A stretch of DNA of 64,000 nt from an uncultured Dokdonia sp. GTDB lineage: Bacteria > Bacteroidota > Bacteroidia > Flavobacteriales > Flavobacteriaceae. Shown one piece after another: positions 6,986 to 15,514 of this stretch (position 1 is its first letter; each line of letters starts with the position of its first letter). The notes below the pieces were generated by a model that saw nothing but the letters and a program-made list of their open reading frames with translations, had not been told where the DNA came from and made no database searches. The position numbers were made by a program, and so were the translations under genes. The stretch covers positions 1-64,000 of the forward strand of contig NZ_CANLOB010000022.1 in NCBI RefSeq assembly GCF_947492815.1, given 5' to 3'.

Positions 6986-9499
6986 TTACATTTCACTTCC
7001 AAAGAAAATAGCATTCATTAGGAGTTTATTCGTTCCATACCAAAAGGCTCTAAAGTTTGTATTATCCGTAAATAAAATAACTTCACCTCTTCCAGACCCT
7101 TGATGTACAAATGGTCTTGTTTCAGATATAGCTTTTAGGTTGATCTTACTAATATATCCAGACTGTAATGGATTTTTAGTGTACTGGATTGGATTTCTAT
7201 AACTTGTTGAATCTGGTTTTATAAAAATGGTTGTGTTTCTAAACATAGAAATACGATTGTCTTCATAACCAAAGTTTACAGGGTGTGAGCGATCTTGTTT
7301 TGCTTCAAAAATAGCACCTCCTATTACTTGCGCACCATTAAAATCACCACGTTGCTCAAAATTAATCCCATTTGCGGGATTTTTAGTTTTTTCAAAACTG
7401 ATATTCAACATTTTATTTCTTTCCATCCAATTGGCTGCATTACGATATCCTATGAGTGTCCCACCATTTCTTACCCAACTTTTCAGTTTTTCAGTTTTGG
7501 CTTTATCTAAGGCATTTCCAAAAGAATGCGGCACGATAATATCAGTATAGCGGCTTAAGTCTGCTCTGTTCAAATTTGTAACATTAAGCTTTGTAATTTT
7601 CATATCGTAACGTGTGTCAAACAAATGCCATATTTCTCCAGCATCATATGGATTCATTCTATCTCCTACAATGATGGCTACTTTAGCGGGTTCTATTGCT
7701 CTAAACTGATTACTTCCTAAATCAATTCCTTTTGTAAGACCTGTTCCTACAGCAGTTATATCTACAGCTGTTTCTTTGGATAAGTCACTTAAAAAAGCAT
7801 TGAGTTCTTGGGCGTTCATTTGTTGATTTTGAACAGGAATAAGGATGGTTCCATAATCATATGAATTACCTTCTAGACTGAATTGTTTCATCCCTACTTT
7901 AGCACGTAATCCTGCGTTAAGAATTTTGTTAAGTGCTTTTGGAGTATAGTATTCATGCCATTCCATTAAATATCCATAAGTACTTCTACTTACAGTATTG
8001 GGGGTACGTTTTTGTAATTCCTGAATGGCAGGTCCTGCATTTGAAGTAGATGCATTTTCGGTAATATTTAGACCAAACGCGAGAGGAAAAGACCATGCGG
8101 AAATGTCATAAAACAGACTGTCTTGAAACTTTGTCCTCTTTTCAAACATTGCTTTGATAAGTCTACTCTGGCGTTGGTTCTTAGGTACAATGTAACTGTA
8201 GCCTTTTTTGTATTCTTTTCCGCTTTCGCGAAAGCTATTACTAACTTCATGAATTTGAACCTTGTGTCGTTTCAATATTTCAGCAAGGTGATAAGCGCTT
8301 GCGGCATCTTTTTCACTACCAAATGCGTATGCACCGCCTTTTGATTCGCTACGCGCTTTATTAAAGAAATCTCTTTGATAGTCTAATAGTTCTGTACGCA
8401 TGCCTTGTGCAGCCTCTAGCGTAGATAAAATTGCGGTAAACTGATTTCTAATGGTAAATGGGAACTCTAAAAGTCCGTTGTCTGTTTCTTGTGCATGTCC
8501 TCGCGAACTTGCTTGTTCAAATAAAATCCCAATCCCTCCATTAATATCAGGGAAAGTAGAACCTTTTCCATAATAGAAATCATCAAAACTCTCTTCTGTG
8601 TAATATAGGCTTCCTATTTTATCAAGTGCTTTTGCATGATAGTTTCCTATCTTTTTTGTGAGCTCTTGATTTAATTTTGGTGTTAATGGGTGTGTACGTG
8701 ATTGTATACCTGGTTGGAAAAAGAAGGTAGCATTACTTCCCATTTCGTGATGATCTGTTAAGATATTAGGATACCAGTGATGAAATGTTTTAATACGTGC
8801 TCTAGATTCTGGTAATTGTACTGGTAACCAGTCACGATTCATATCAAACCAATAGTGATTTGTGCGACCACCAGGCCATACTTCACTATACTCACGATCT
8901 TGAGGGTCTGGATTGATATTAATACTTTTATTAGTATTTGCCCAATATGCAAAGCGTTGTAAGCCATCAGGATTAAAAGACGGATCAAATAAAATAACAG
9001 TGTTTTCTAATAATGCATCAATTTTTGAGCCTTGTGCAGCAGCTAGATAATAAGCAGCTACTAAACCAGCATTCGCTCCAGAAGGTTCATTACCGTGTAT
9101 CGATAATCCTTGGTATACTACAATAGGCATATTTGAAGTACCCAGAGAAGAGCTTCCTGTTTCAGTAAGCTTTACGTGTTCTTTGCGTATGTCTTCAATA
9201 CGATTATGGTTAGCCGGAGACGTAATGGTAAGTAATAAAATAGGTCTTCCTTCAAAGGTTGTTCCTCTATTTTCTATAGTAATACGATCACTAGCAGCTG
9301 CTAATGTGCGCATATATTCAGATAATTTATCATGACTTACGTGCCATTCACCAGGAACAAATCCTATGATACTTTCTGGTGTTGGTATTTCTTTGTTATA
9401 AGATACATCTTGTGGTAAATAGTAAGACATATCTACATTGCCAGTTTGAGCAAAGGAGGAGGTAATTGTTAAAAAAAGAAAAACGTAAAGTAAACGCAT
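6986..9499 (-). CDS. Secreted M14 family zinc carboxypeptidase
   Basis: The 837-residue protein has a signal peptide at 1-17 (SSFAQ). The M14 catalytic domain (about 45-370) shows zinc ligands His135 and Glu138 in SIHGNEPSG, an FNPDG loop, a MNRDW substrate-binding block, a DHHEMGSN histidine and FEQASSRG with the likely catalytic glutamate. Residues about 390-837 carry an extra region including VAIIVGDRMNPYDAGEIWHLFD and a glutamine-amidotransferase-like segment (SWVRNGGTLIGYRNAANWM). This is typical of large Bacteroidota members. It probably trims peptides outside the cytoplasm. One palindrome copy lies in the gene near 8221 and encodes SFRESG. Confidence 0.9.
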   Translation of the reverse strand: MRLLYVFLFLTITSSFAQTGNVDMSYYLPQDVSYNKEIPTPESIIGFVPGEWHVSHDKLSEYMRTLAAASDRITIENRGTTFEGRPILLLTITSPANHNRIEDIRKEHVKLTETGSSSLGTSNMPIVVYQGLSIHGNEPSGANAGLVAAYYLAAAQGSKIDALLENTVILFDPSFNPDGLQRFAYWANTNKSININPDPQDREYSEVWPGGRTNHYWFDMNRDWLPVQLPESRARIKTFHHWYPNILTDHHEMGSNATFFFQPGIQSRTHPLTPKLNQELTKKIGNYHAKALDKIGSLYYTEESFDDFYYGKGSTFPDINGGIGILFEQASSRGHAQETDNGLLEFPFTIRNQFTAILSTLEAAQGMRTELLDYQRDFFNKARSESKGGAYAFGSEKDAASAYHLAEILKRHKVQIHEVSNSFRESGKEYKKGYSYIVPKNQRQSRLIKAMFEKRTKFQDSLFYDISAWSFPLAFGLNITENASTSNAGPAIQELQKRTPNTVSRSTYGYLMEWHEYYTPKALNKILNAGLRAKVGMKQFSLEGNSYDYGTILIPVQNQQMNAQELNAFLSDLSKETAVDITAVGTGLTKGIDLGSNQFRAIEPAKVAIIVGDRMNPYDAGEIWHLFDTRYDMKITKLNVTNLNRADLSRYTDIIVPHSFGNALDKAKTEKLKSWVRNGGTLIGYRNAANWMERNKMLNISFEKTKNPANGINFEQRGDFNGAQVIGGAIFEAKQDRSHPVNFGYEDNRISMFRNTTIFIKPDSTSYRNPIQYTKNPLQSGYISKINLKAISETRPFVHQGSGRGEVILFTDNTNFRAFWYGTNKLLMNAIFFGSEM
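8221..8236. repeat. Palindrome copy (one mismatch), coding
   Basis: CGCTTTCGCGAAAGCT is inside the M14 peptidase gene and is read on the minus strand as SFRES, the third of the three possible frames. Confidence 0.9.
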
Positions 9500-9680
9500 A
9501 ACGTATTTAGTTTATTATTAGTGAGTTGTCTGTTTGGTTTATTCCTGAGACGTTAAAAATAAGCTAAAATTCTCTGTATATACTAAAGTTTAGAATGCTT
9601 TTAACAAGTAAATTCTTTTTAACCCAAATTATGCATATACATGCTATGAATTTGAAAAGATATTCATTGTTTTTATCAAA

Positions 9681-9708
9681 AAAAGCCTATCAATTTTGAT
9701 AGGCTTTT
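9681..9708 (-). terminator. Intrinsic terminator after PUR-type gene
   Basis: The arms AAAAGCCTATCAA and TTGATAGGCTTTT are perfect over 13 bases with a 2-base loop. A-rich sequence lies on the left, which is a T-run on the minus strand. It is 24 bases beyond the stop of the DUF3276 gene. The rest of 9500-9732, upstream of the M14 gene, shows no clear operator. Confidence 0.85.
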
Positions 9709-9732
9709 CTGTATTATATATGTAAAAATATA

Positions 9733-10131
9733 TTATATATCTTCAAAATTTACATTTGTAAAGCTTTCCGCGTTAGGAGCATCAGCTTCATCTGTAGTTC
9801 CATCGTTATCTTCAACGACTTCAGGACGTTGGTAGTTACTCTGATGACGATCACTGATCACCTCTTCTCCTTTTTCTTGGAGGATGTATGAAGTCATTTC
9901 ATTTAAAATGTCTGTAAACCCAGAAAAATCTTCTTTGTAAAGATAAATTTTGTGTTTTTTGAAATGAAAAGAGCCATCATCGTTTGTGAATTTCTTGCTT
10001 TCAGTAATGGTTAAATAGTAATCTCCTGCTTTTGTAGAGCGCACATCAAAGAAATATGTTCTCCTTCCAGCTCTTAATACTTTTGAGAAAATCTCTTCAT
10101 TATCCCTCGAATCATAATCACCCATAGTCAA
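9733..10131 (-). CDS. PUR family (DUF3276) DNA/RNA-binding protein
   Basis: The 132-residue protein has one PUR-like repeat: residues about 10-85 run IFSKVLRAGRRTYFFDVRSTKAGDYYLTITESKK and then IYLYKEDFSGFTDILNEMTSYIL. This is the Bacteroidota/spirochaete DUF3276 form of the Pur-alpha fold, which binds single-stranded DNA or RNA. The tail (about 95-132) is acidic and disordered and ends NVNFEDI. Translation might start two codons later, at the second Met. It is cytoplasmic and lies alone between the ABC exporter and a terminator. Its regulatory targets are unknown. Confidence 0.9.
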   Translation of the reverse strand: MTMGDYDSRDNEEIFSKVLRAGRRTYFFDVRSTKAGDYYLTITESKKFTNDDGSFHFKKHKIYLYKEDFSGFTDILNEMTSYILQEKGEEVISDRHQSNYQRPEVVEDNDGTTDEADAPNAESFTNVNFEDI

Positions 10132-10201
10132 TTTGTAGTTTTAGTTTTTAGTAATTCCTAGCTCAAAAATGATAAAAAAAAGAATGTCGCCCAATTTTTT
10201 T

Positions 10202-11953
10202 TTACATTTCTTTCTCATCTAATTGTTTTATATATAACTCTTTGTAATATCCTTCTTCTTTTATTAGCTGATTATGAGAGCCTTGCTGTGTTATTTTGCC
10301 TTCATCAAGAATTATGATTTGATCTGCATTTTTTGCAGAAGAAATCCTATGACTTACGATGATTGTGGTGGCATCTTTACTTATTTGATCTAAATTCTCT
10401 AGAATTTGTTCTTCAGTTTCTGTATCTACAGCGCTCAACGAATCATCTAGTAAAATTAATTTTGGCTTATTAATAAGTGCTCTTGCTATGGATACACGTT
10501 GTTTTTGACCACCTGATAATGTAATACCTCGTTCTCCTAAAATAGTATCATAACCTTCTTTGAAGTCTACAATATTTTGATGTACCACTGCTGCTTTAGC
10601 ATAGGTAATTACCTCTTCATCTGTAGCGTTTGGAGCGCCAAATTTGATGTTTTCTTTTATACTATCTGAAAATAAAAAAGCGTCTTGTGGTACATACCCT
10701 ATAGAGGCACGTAAGTCATTTAAGTTCAGTGAAGCTATAGAAGTAGCATCTATACGAATTTCTCCAGAAGTGACATCATAGAGTCTTCCTATGAGTTCTA
10801 GTATGGTAGATTTTCCAGATCCAGTACGACCTATGATGGCAAGCGTTTTTCCTTTTTCAATAGAGAAACTTATATTATTAAGCGCCGTTATATTTGTATC
10901 CTCGTAGGTTAAAGTTACATTATCAAATTCAATGTTACCTTTAATTGGAGTCGCAGTGTCTGTATTATTTTTAATTTCAGGTTCAATTTTTAAAAACTCA
11001 TTGATTCTAATTTGTGAGGCTTCTGCTGCTTTTATAATTGAAGTTACCCATCCTACAGTAGCTACAGGCCAAGTAAGCATGTTTACAAACATGATAAATT
11101 CTATTAAGGTTTTGAGCTCTATTTGATCATTAATGTATTGATTGCCTCCAATGTAAATAACCAATAAGTTACTAGCGCCAATTAATCCAATCATTAATGG
11201 AAAAAAGAAGGCTTGTACTTTTACTAAATCTAGATTTTTGTTTTTACTATCATCACTTAACTGTGTAAATCCTTGATGTGTATATCCTTCTAAGGTATAG
11301 GCTTTGATCACTGAAATTCCGCTGAAAGATTCTTGGGTAAACGTAGTTAATTTTGATAAGTATTCTTGTACAATCGTGCTTCGTTTATGAATCTCACGAC
11401 TTAACTTGTAAATGGCTATAGATAGTATAGGTAAGGGTATGAGAGTGTATAATGTTAAACTAGATGCCGTAGAATACATATATGGTATTACTGTTGCAAA
11501 AAGAACTAAAGCTGTAAGCATATACATGATAGCAGGTCCTATATACATACGGACTTTACTTACATCTTCACTAATGCGGTTCATTAAATCACCTGTTCTG
11601 TTTTTTTTATAAAAGTTTAAAGATAGTCTTTGGTATTGTGCATAAATATCATCTTTAAGATCTGCTTCTATATAACGAGATACTACAATGACTAGTTGTC
11701 TCATTAAAAAAGTAAAGAAACCTGATAAAATTACGGCACCGAGTAAAAGAAGGAGTTGGTACTGAAGATTGCTTTTAAATTGAGCTGTAGTAATCTCAAT
11801 ATTACAATAAGCTTCAATTACATCAACAGATTTACCAACAAGAGTGACAACAGTTACAGCAAATAAACGGGCAATGATAATGGTAAAAAAACCAATAATA
11901 AGCCTCCATTTATAACGTAAAAAGTAGTGATTTAGGGATTTAAGCGCTTTCAT
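10202..11953 (-). CDS. ABC exporter, fused permease and ATPase
   Basis: The 583-residue half-transporter has six membrane helices in residues about 15-310 and a nucleotide-binding domain at about 335-575. The Walker A (GRTGSGKST), Q-loop (YVPQDAF), signature (LSGGQKQR), Walker B (KLILLDD) and H-loop (IIVSHR) are all intact, so it should be an active homodimeric or heterodimeric exporter of the MsbA/multidrug type. No partner half-transporter is adjacent. Substrate cannot be told from sequence; lipids or drugs are usual. It is divergent from the amino-acid dehydrogenase, and the 136-base gap between them must hold both promoters. Confidence 0.92.
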   Translation of the reverse strand: MKALKSLNHYFLRYKWRLIIGFFTIIIARLFAVTVVTLVGKSVDVIEAYCNIEITTAQFKSNLQYQLLLLLGAVILSGFFTFLMRQLVIVVSRYIEADLKDDIYAQYQRLSLNFYKKNRTGDLMNRISEDVSKVRMYIGPAIMYMLTALVLFATVIPYMYSTASSLTLYTLIPLPILSIAIYKLSREIHKRSTIVQEYLSKLTTFTQESFSGISVIKAYTLEGYTHQGFTQLSDDSKNKNLDLVKVQAFFFPLMIGLIGASNLLVIYIGGNQYINDQIELKTLIEFIMFVNMLTWPVATVGWVTSIIKAAEASQIRINEFLKIEPEIKNNTDTATPIKGNIEFDNVTLTYEDTNITALNNISFSIEKGKTLAIIGRTGSGKSTILELIGRLYDVTSGEIRIDATSIASLNLNDLRASIGYVPQDAFLFSDSIKENIKFGAPNATDEEVITYAKAAVVHQNIVDFKEGYDTILGERGITLSGGQKQRVSIARALINKPKLILLDDSLSAVDTETEEQILENLDQISKDATTIIVSHRISSAKNADQIIILDEGKITQQGSHNQLIKEEGYYKELYIKQLDEKEM

Positions 11954-12032
11954 TTATAAATGACATACATTTATTTTATTAACAAATTCTCATTTTAACG
12001 ACAATTTTACATCTACAAATTGAACTATTCGT

Positions 12033-12040
12033 TATTTTTG
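12033..12040 (+). promoter_or_regulatory. Putative -7 promoter box for the amino-acid dehydrogenase gene
   Basis: TATTTTTG matches the flavobacterial TAnnTTTG -7 box and lies 50 bases before the ATG at 12090. A TTG at 12020 is too close to be a standard -33 element, so only the -7 half is supported. Confidence 0.45.
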
Positions 12041-12089
12041 CACGATCTTTTTACCAAAAAGATAAAATATTCACTTTATAAAAATAGTT

Positions 12090-13187
12090 ATGACTGCAGA
12101 TATACTTACCCCGCAAGAACTAAAAAAGGCAGATCCAGTTTTTGGACAACTTTCTTTCAATGATCACGAGCAAATTGTTTTTTGCAATGACAAAGATACA
12201 GGTTTAAAAGCAATCATTGGGATTCATAATACAGTTCTAGGACCTGCACTTGGAGGTACTCGTATGTGGAACTATACTACCGAATGGGATGCATTAAATG
12301 ATGTACTTCGCCTCTCTAGAGGAATGTCTTTTAAAAGTGCTATTACAGGACTTAATCTAGGTGGAGGTAAAGCTGTTATTATAGGAGATGCTAAAACTCA
12401 AAAAACACCTGAATTAATGAAACGTTTTGGAGAATTTGTACATTCTCTAAGTGGAAAATATATCACTGCTGAAGATGTAGGAATGGAAACAGCAGACATG
12501 GACTTAGTTCGTGAAGTGACTCCATATGTAACTGGTATATCAGAAAGTAAAGGAGGTGCAGGTAATCCTTCTCCTATTACTGCTTATGGTGTTTTTATGG
12601 GAATGAAAGCAGCTTCAAAATATACATTTGGTTCTGATAATTTAGATGGACGTACTGTCTTAGTACAAGGAATTGGACATGTAGGAGAAGTACTTGTTGA
12701 TCATGTTACCAAAGAAGGAGGTAAGGTAATTATAAGTGATATAAATGAAGCTCGTTTAGAAGAAGTTAGTAAGAAGTACGGAGCAGAAATTTATAGAGGA
12801 GATGATGTTTATAGTGTTCCTATGGATATTTATGCTCCTTGTGCACTAGGAGCTACTGTAAATGACAATACGATCAATAAGTTACAAGCAAAAGTAATTG
12901 CAGGAGCAGCAAATAATCAATTGGCTGATGAAAATGTACACGGAACCTTACTAAAAGAAAGAGGTATTGTATATGCACCAGATTTTCTAATTAATGCTGG
13001 AGGGATTATTAATGTATATGCAGAACTTGAAAAATACGGAAAACAAGAGATCATCCGTAAGACAGAAAATATTTACGATACAACACTAGAAATCATGCAG
13101 ACAGCGGAAACTAGTAATATTACAACACATCAAGCAGCCCTTAAAGTTGCAGTAGAACGTATCGAAGCTCGTAAAAATCAAAAATAA
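12090..13187 (+). CDS. Glu/Leu/Phe/Val dehydrogenase (leucine dehydrogenase type)
   Basis: This enzyme oxidatively deaminates a branched-chain or related amino acid with NAD, giving the 2-oxo acid and ammonia. The 365-residue length fits leucine dehydrogenases. GPALGGTRMW leads to the substrate lysine in GMSFKSA (Lys82) and the catalytic lysine in NLGGGKAV (Lys94). TAEDVGM and GGAGNPSPITAYGV follow, then the NAD-binding glycine motif VQGIGHVGE. A hydrophobic substrate pocket fits leucine better than glutamate, but specificity is inferred. It has its own promoter box and terminator. In Bacteroidota such enzymes feed leucine into branched-chain fatty acid and energy metabolism. Confidence 0.9.
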   Translation: MTADILTPQELKKADPVFGQLSFNDHEQIVFCNDKDTGLKAIIGIHNTVLGPALGGTRMWNYTTEWDALNDVLRLSRGMSFKSAITGLNLGGGKAVIIGDAKTQKTPELMKRFGEFVHSLSGKYITAEDVGMETADMDLVREVTPYVTGISESKGGAGNPSPITAYGVFMGMKAASKYTFGSDNLDGRTVLVQGIGHVGEVLVDHVTKEGGKVIISDINEARLEEVSKKYGAEIYRGDDVYSVPMDIYAPCALGATVNDNTINKLQAKVIAGAANNQLADENVHGTLLKERGIVYAPDFLINAGGIINVYAELEKYGKQEIIRKTENIYDTTLEIMQTAETSNITTHQAALKVAVERIEARKNQK

Positions 13188-13223
13188 GTAGGAATACTAC
13201 TATTAAAAATATGTATTTTCGCA

Positions 13224-13256
13224 GGGATTTTATCAAAAAGGTAAAATCCCTTTTTT
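13224..13256 (+). terminator. Intrinsic terminator after amino-acid dehydrogenase
   Basis: GGGATTTTA (13224-13232) pairs with TAAAATCCC (13242-13250), followed by six T. The stop codon is 37 bases upstream. Confidence 0.85.
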
Positions 13257-13289
13257 AATTTATTTAAAAGAAAAAAGTTCTTTGTAGCT

Positions 13290-14234
13290 ATGCTTAATAG
13301 AAGACACATTCGAGTGAAGGTGATGCAAACCATATACGCTATGGGATGCAAGGAGAATAATAATCTCCAAGTAGAAGGTAAATTTGTAAACGAAAGTATA
13401 GCACAGGTATATAACCTATATCTTTTGATGCTAGATATGATGGTAGAGGTACACGCTTTCGCGAAAGCGCACTCAGAAAAACTATCTAAAAAAATTCTCG
13501 CTACTGAAGAAGAAAAAAATCCAAACAAAAAATTCATTACCAACGAAGTTCTTGTAAAACTAAGTGATAATGCTTTGTTACAAGATGAACTTGACAAACG
13601 CAAATTGAAAAATTGGCGTATGGATGATGAGTATGTTGCTGTTATCTTTAATGAGCTTATTGCAAGTGAGCTCTATGAGAATTATATGAATGATACTACA
13701 GCTGACTTTAAAAATGCAAAAGATTTTGTCATACAATGGTATACAGAATTAATTGCCCCTAATGATAAGTTGTATGATTATATTGAAGATAGTAGAATTA
13801 CCTGGATAGATGATCTTCCTATTGTAAATATGACAGTCTTAAAAAGATTACAAAAAGTAAAACCAAATTCTCCAGAAAGTCTTTTTCTTCCTAGTTTGTT
13901 TAAAAATGAAGATGATAAAATGTTTAGTATCTCTTTACTAGAGCAAACATTTGGTAATAATGCTTTTTTGAGTGCCGAAATCGAAAAAAACACACCTAAT
14001 TGGGATAAAGAACGTATTGCCGATGTAGATTTTGTATTGATCAAAATGGCATTGTGTGAATTTTTGAAATTCCCATCTATTCCAGTAAAGGCTACCATCA
14101 ATGAGTATCTAGAAATAGCCAAAGAATACTCTACGCCAAAGAGTAGTATATTTATTAATGGGATATTAGATAAATTGGTTAAAGAATACGAAAAAACAAA
14201 CAAATTTAAGAAAGAAGGAAGAGGGCTTGAATAA
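13290..14234 (+). CDS. nusB: Transcription antitermination factor NusB
   Basis: NusB joins NusE (S10) on boxA RNA in rRNA antitermination. The 314-residue protein is the long Bacteroidota form. RRHIRVKVMQTIYA at the N-terminus and the C-terminal NusB helices (FLKFPSIPVKATINEYLEIAKEYSTPKSSIFINGILDKL) are diagnostic. An extra helical middle region is normal in this phylum. A palindrome copy at 13454 encodes AFAKA in an N-terminal helix. The gene starts 34 bases after the dehydrogenase terminator, so it needs its own promoter; TATTTTCG near 13213 is a weak candidate. The reading-frame tail is KKEGRGLE. Confidence 0.93.
   Translation: MLNRRHIRVKVMQTIYAMGCKENNNLQVEGKFVNESIAQVYNLYLLMLDMMVEVHAFAKAHSEKLSKKILATEEEKNPNKKFITNEVLVKLSDNALLQDELDKRKLKNWRMDDEYVAVIFNELIASELYENYMNDTTADFKNAKDFVIQWYTELIAPNDKLYDYIEDSRITWIDDLPIVNMTVLKRLQKVKPNSPESLFLPSLFKNEDDKMFSISLLEQTFGNNAFLSAEIEKNTPNWDKERIADVDFVLIKMALCEFLKFPSIPVKATINEYLEIAKEYSTPKSSIFINGILDKLVKEYEKTNKFKKEGRGLE
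13454..13469. repeat. Palindrome copy (perfect), coding
   Basis: A perfect CGCTTTCGCGAAAGCG lies inside nusB and encodes AFAKA between VH and HSEK in a predicted helix. Confidence 0.95.
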
Positions 14235-14354
14235 GTTTTTTAATAAATTTTAAATGTAAAATTCTGTAAATTAGAATTTTAAATGTTTTTTTATTCTAAA
14301 ATGGCATTGTTTTAGAAACCTGTTTTCTTAACTTTAGGTTATGAGTATTTTTAC

Positions 14355-14362
14355 TATTTTTG
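14355..14362 (+). promoter_or_regulatory. Putative -7 promoter box upstream of the DUF1573 gene
   Basis: TATTTTTG fits TAnnTTTG and ends 33 bases before the ATG. No clear TTG is placed about 20 bases upstream. It suggests the DUF1573-yajC pair is transcribed apart from nusB. Confidence 0.45.
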
Positions 14363-14395
14363 TTGCAGAACTATATTAATTAAAAATTATAAAAA

Positions 14396-14857
14396 ATGAA
14401 AAAAGGTATTCTAGTATTAGGTGTACTAACTGCTATGATCTTTACATCTTGTAAAGAAGATGCAACAAGTAAAGTAAATGAAGCAAATGTAGAAGTAGCT
14501 GCAGCACGTGATGCACAAGCAACTGAATTTCCTGTGATGGCTTTTGATGAAGCTGAATATGATTTTGGTACTATTGATAAAGGAAACCCAGTAGAGCATA
14601 AATTTACTTTTACAAATACAGGAAAAGCTCCTTTAGTAATTGTAGACGCTAAGAGTTCTTGTGGATGTACTGTTCCTGAGTATTCTAAAAACCCAGTAGC
14701 ACCAGGAGAAAAAGGTGAATTATTAGTAAAATATAACGCTAGTGGAACGAATGCAATTACAAAGACAATCACTATCAAAGCTAATACAGAAAAAGGAACT
14801 GAAACTTTACGTATTAAAGCTTTTGTAAATGCACCAACAGCTGGAGCTAGTAAGTAA
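14396..14857 (+). CDS. DUF1573 lipoprotein
   Basis: The 153-residue protein has a lipoprotein signal (MKKGILVLGVLTAMIFTSC, Cys19) and one DUF1573 domain at about 45-150. The pattern AEYDFGTIDKGNPVEHKFTFTNTGKAPLVI and the SSCGCTVPEYSKNPVAPGEKG block identify it. It is an immunoglobulin-like (ASPM/SPD-2/Hydin-type) fold exposed at the outer membrane or in the periplasm. Function is unknown. In Flavobacteriaceae this gene commonly sits between nusB and yajC, exactly as here. The stop is 3 bases before the yajC start, so the two are cotranscribed. Confidence 0.9.
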   Translation: MKKGILVLGVLTAMIFTSCKEDATSKVNEANVEVAAARDAQATEFPVMAFDEAEYDFGTIDKGNPVEHKFTFTNTGKAPLVIVDAKSSCGCTVPEYSKNPVAPGEKGELLVKYNASGTNAITKTITIKANTEKGTETLRIKAFVNAPTAGASK

Positions 14858-14860
14858 TAT

Positions 14861-15139
14861 ATGAGTGAACTATTAGGACCCATCTTGCTATTTGCGGTGT
14901 TTATTATATTTTTTATAGTATTACCACAACAGAAAAAAAATAAGCAAGAAAAGGCTTTTGATAAAGCCCTCAAAAAAGGTGATAAAGTAATTACCAAAAG
15001 TGGTTTACATGGGAAAGTTTTAGAATTAAATGACACTACATTTGTTTTAGAAACTGGAGCAGGAAAAATGAAATTTGAGCGCTCTGCTATTTCTATAGAA
15101 ATGAGTAGTAAACTTAATGCCCCTGTAGTCAAAAAATAA
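14861..15139 (+). CDS. yajC: Preprotein translocase subunit YajC
   Basis: The 92-residue protein has one N-terminal membrane helix (about 5-22, LLFAVFIIFFIVLPQ) followed directly by QKKNKQEKAFDKALKKGDKVITKSGLHGKV, the YajC signature. YajC associates with SecDF and the SecYEG translocon at the inner membrane. Length and motif order are normal. It ends the nusB-region transcription unit and is followed by a strong terminator. Confidence 0.94.
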   Translation: MSELLGPILLFAVFIIFFIVLPQQKKNKQEKAFDKALKKGDKVITKSGLHGKVLELNDTTFVLETGAGKMKFERSAISIEMSSKLNAPVVKK

Positions 15140-15514
15140 TAGAGTAATTTATTTACTCGTAATAGTTAAAAGAGAGCTATCTATATATTTAGATAGCTCT
15201 CTTTTTTTATCTATATAAGTAACCTTATTATTATGTTTTTCTTCACAAATAGTTAATGTGTTGGTTTTTAGAATATTATGTGTATATTTAATGATATTAA
15301 GTAAAATACGAAAAATAAAATGCGTATTTCGTCGATTTTTATTGATGTTTTGTCGATGTTTTTTATGAAATATGTATTTTTAACAAATTTAGTTTTTTAG
15401 AACCTCGCACATTTGATAATGTTAGGATGCTACTAAGCTTTGAATTCTGATAATTATTATTAAATCAAATACATTTTATATAAGCCCCCTTATAACTCTT
15501 AAATCAACTTAATT
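15140..15514 (+). terminator. yajC terminator and AT-rich spacer
   Basis: AAAAGAGAGCTATCTA and TAGATAGCTCTCTTTT (about 15168-15205) form a long perfect hairpin with a T-run, ending the yajC unit. The rest of this 375-base spacer is AT-rich and non-coding. CATTTGATAATG near 15411 and CTAAGCTTTG near 15433 could be a weak -33/-7 pair for the large surface-protein gene, with the -7 box one base longer than consensus. Nothing else is seen. Confidence 0.75.

Noticed and set aside
8068..8250. Small frames over the M14 peptidase
   Set aside because: They are shadows of the 837-residue peptidase; the palindrome keeps several frames open because it has no stop codon in any frame.
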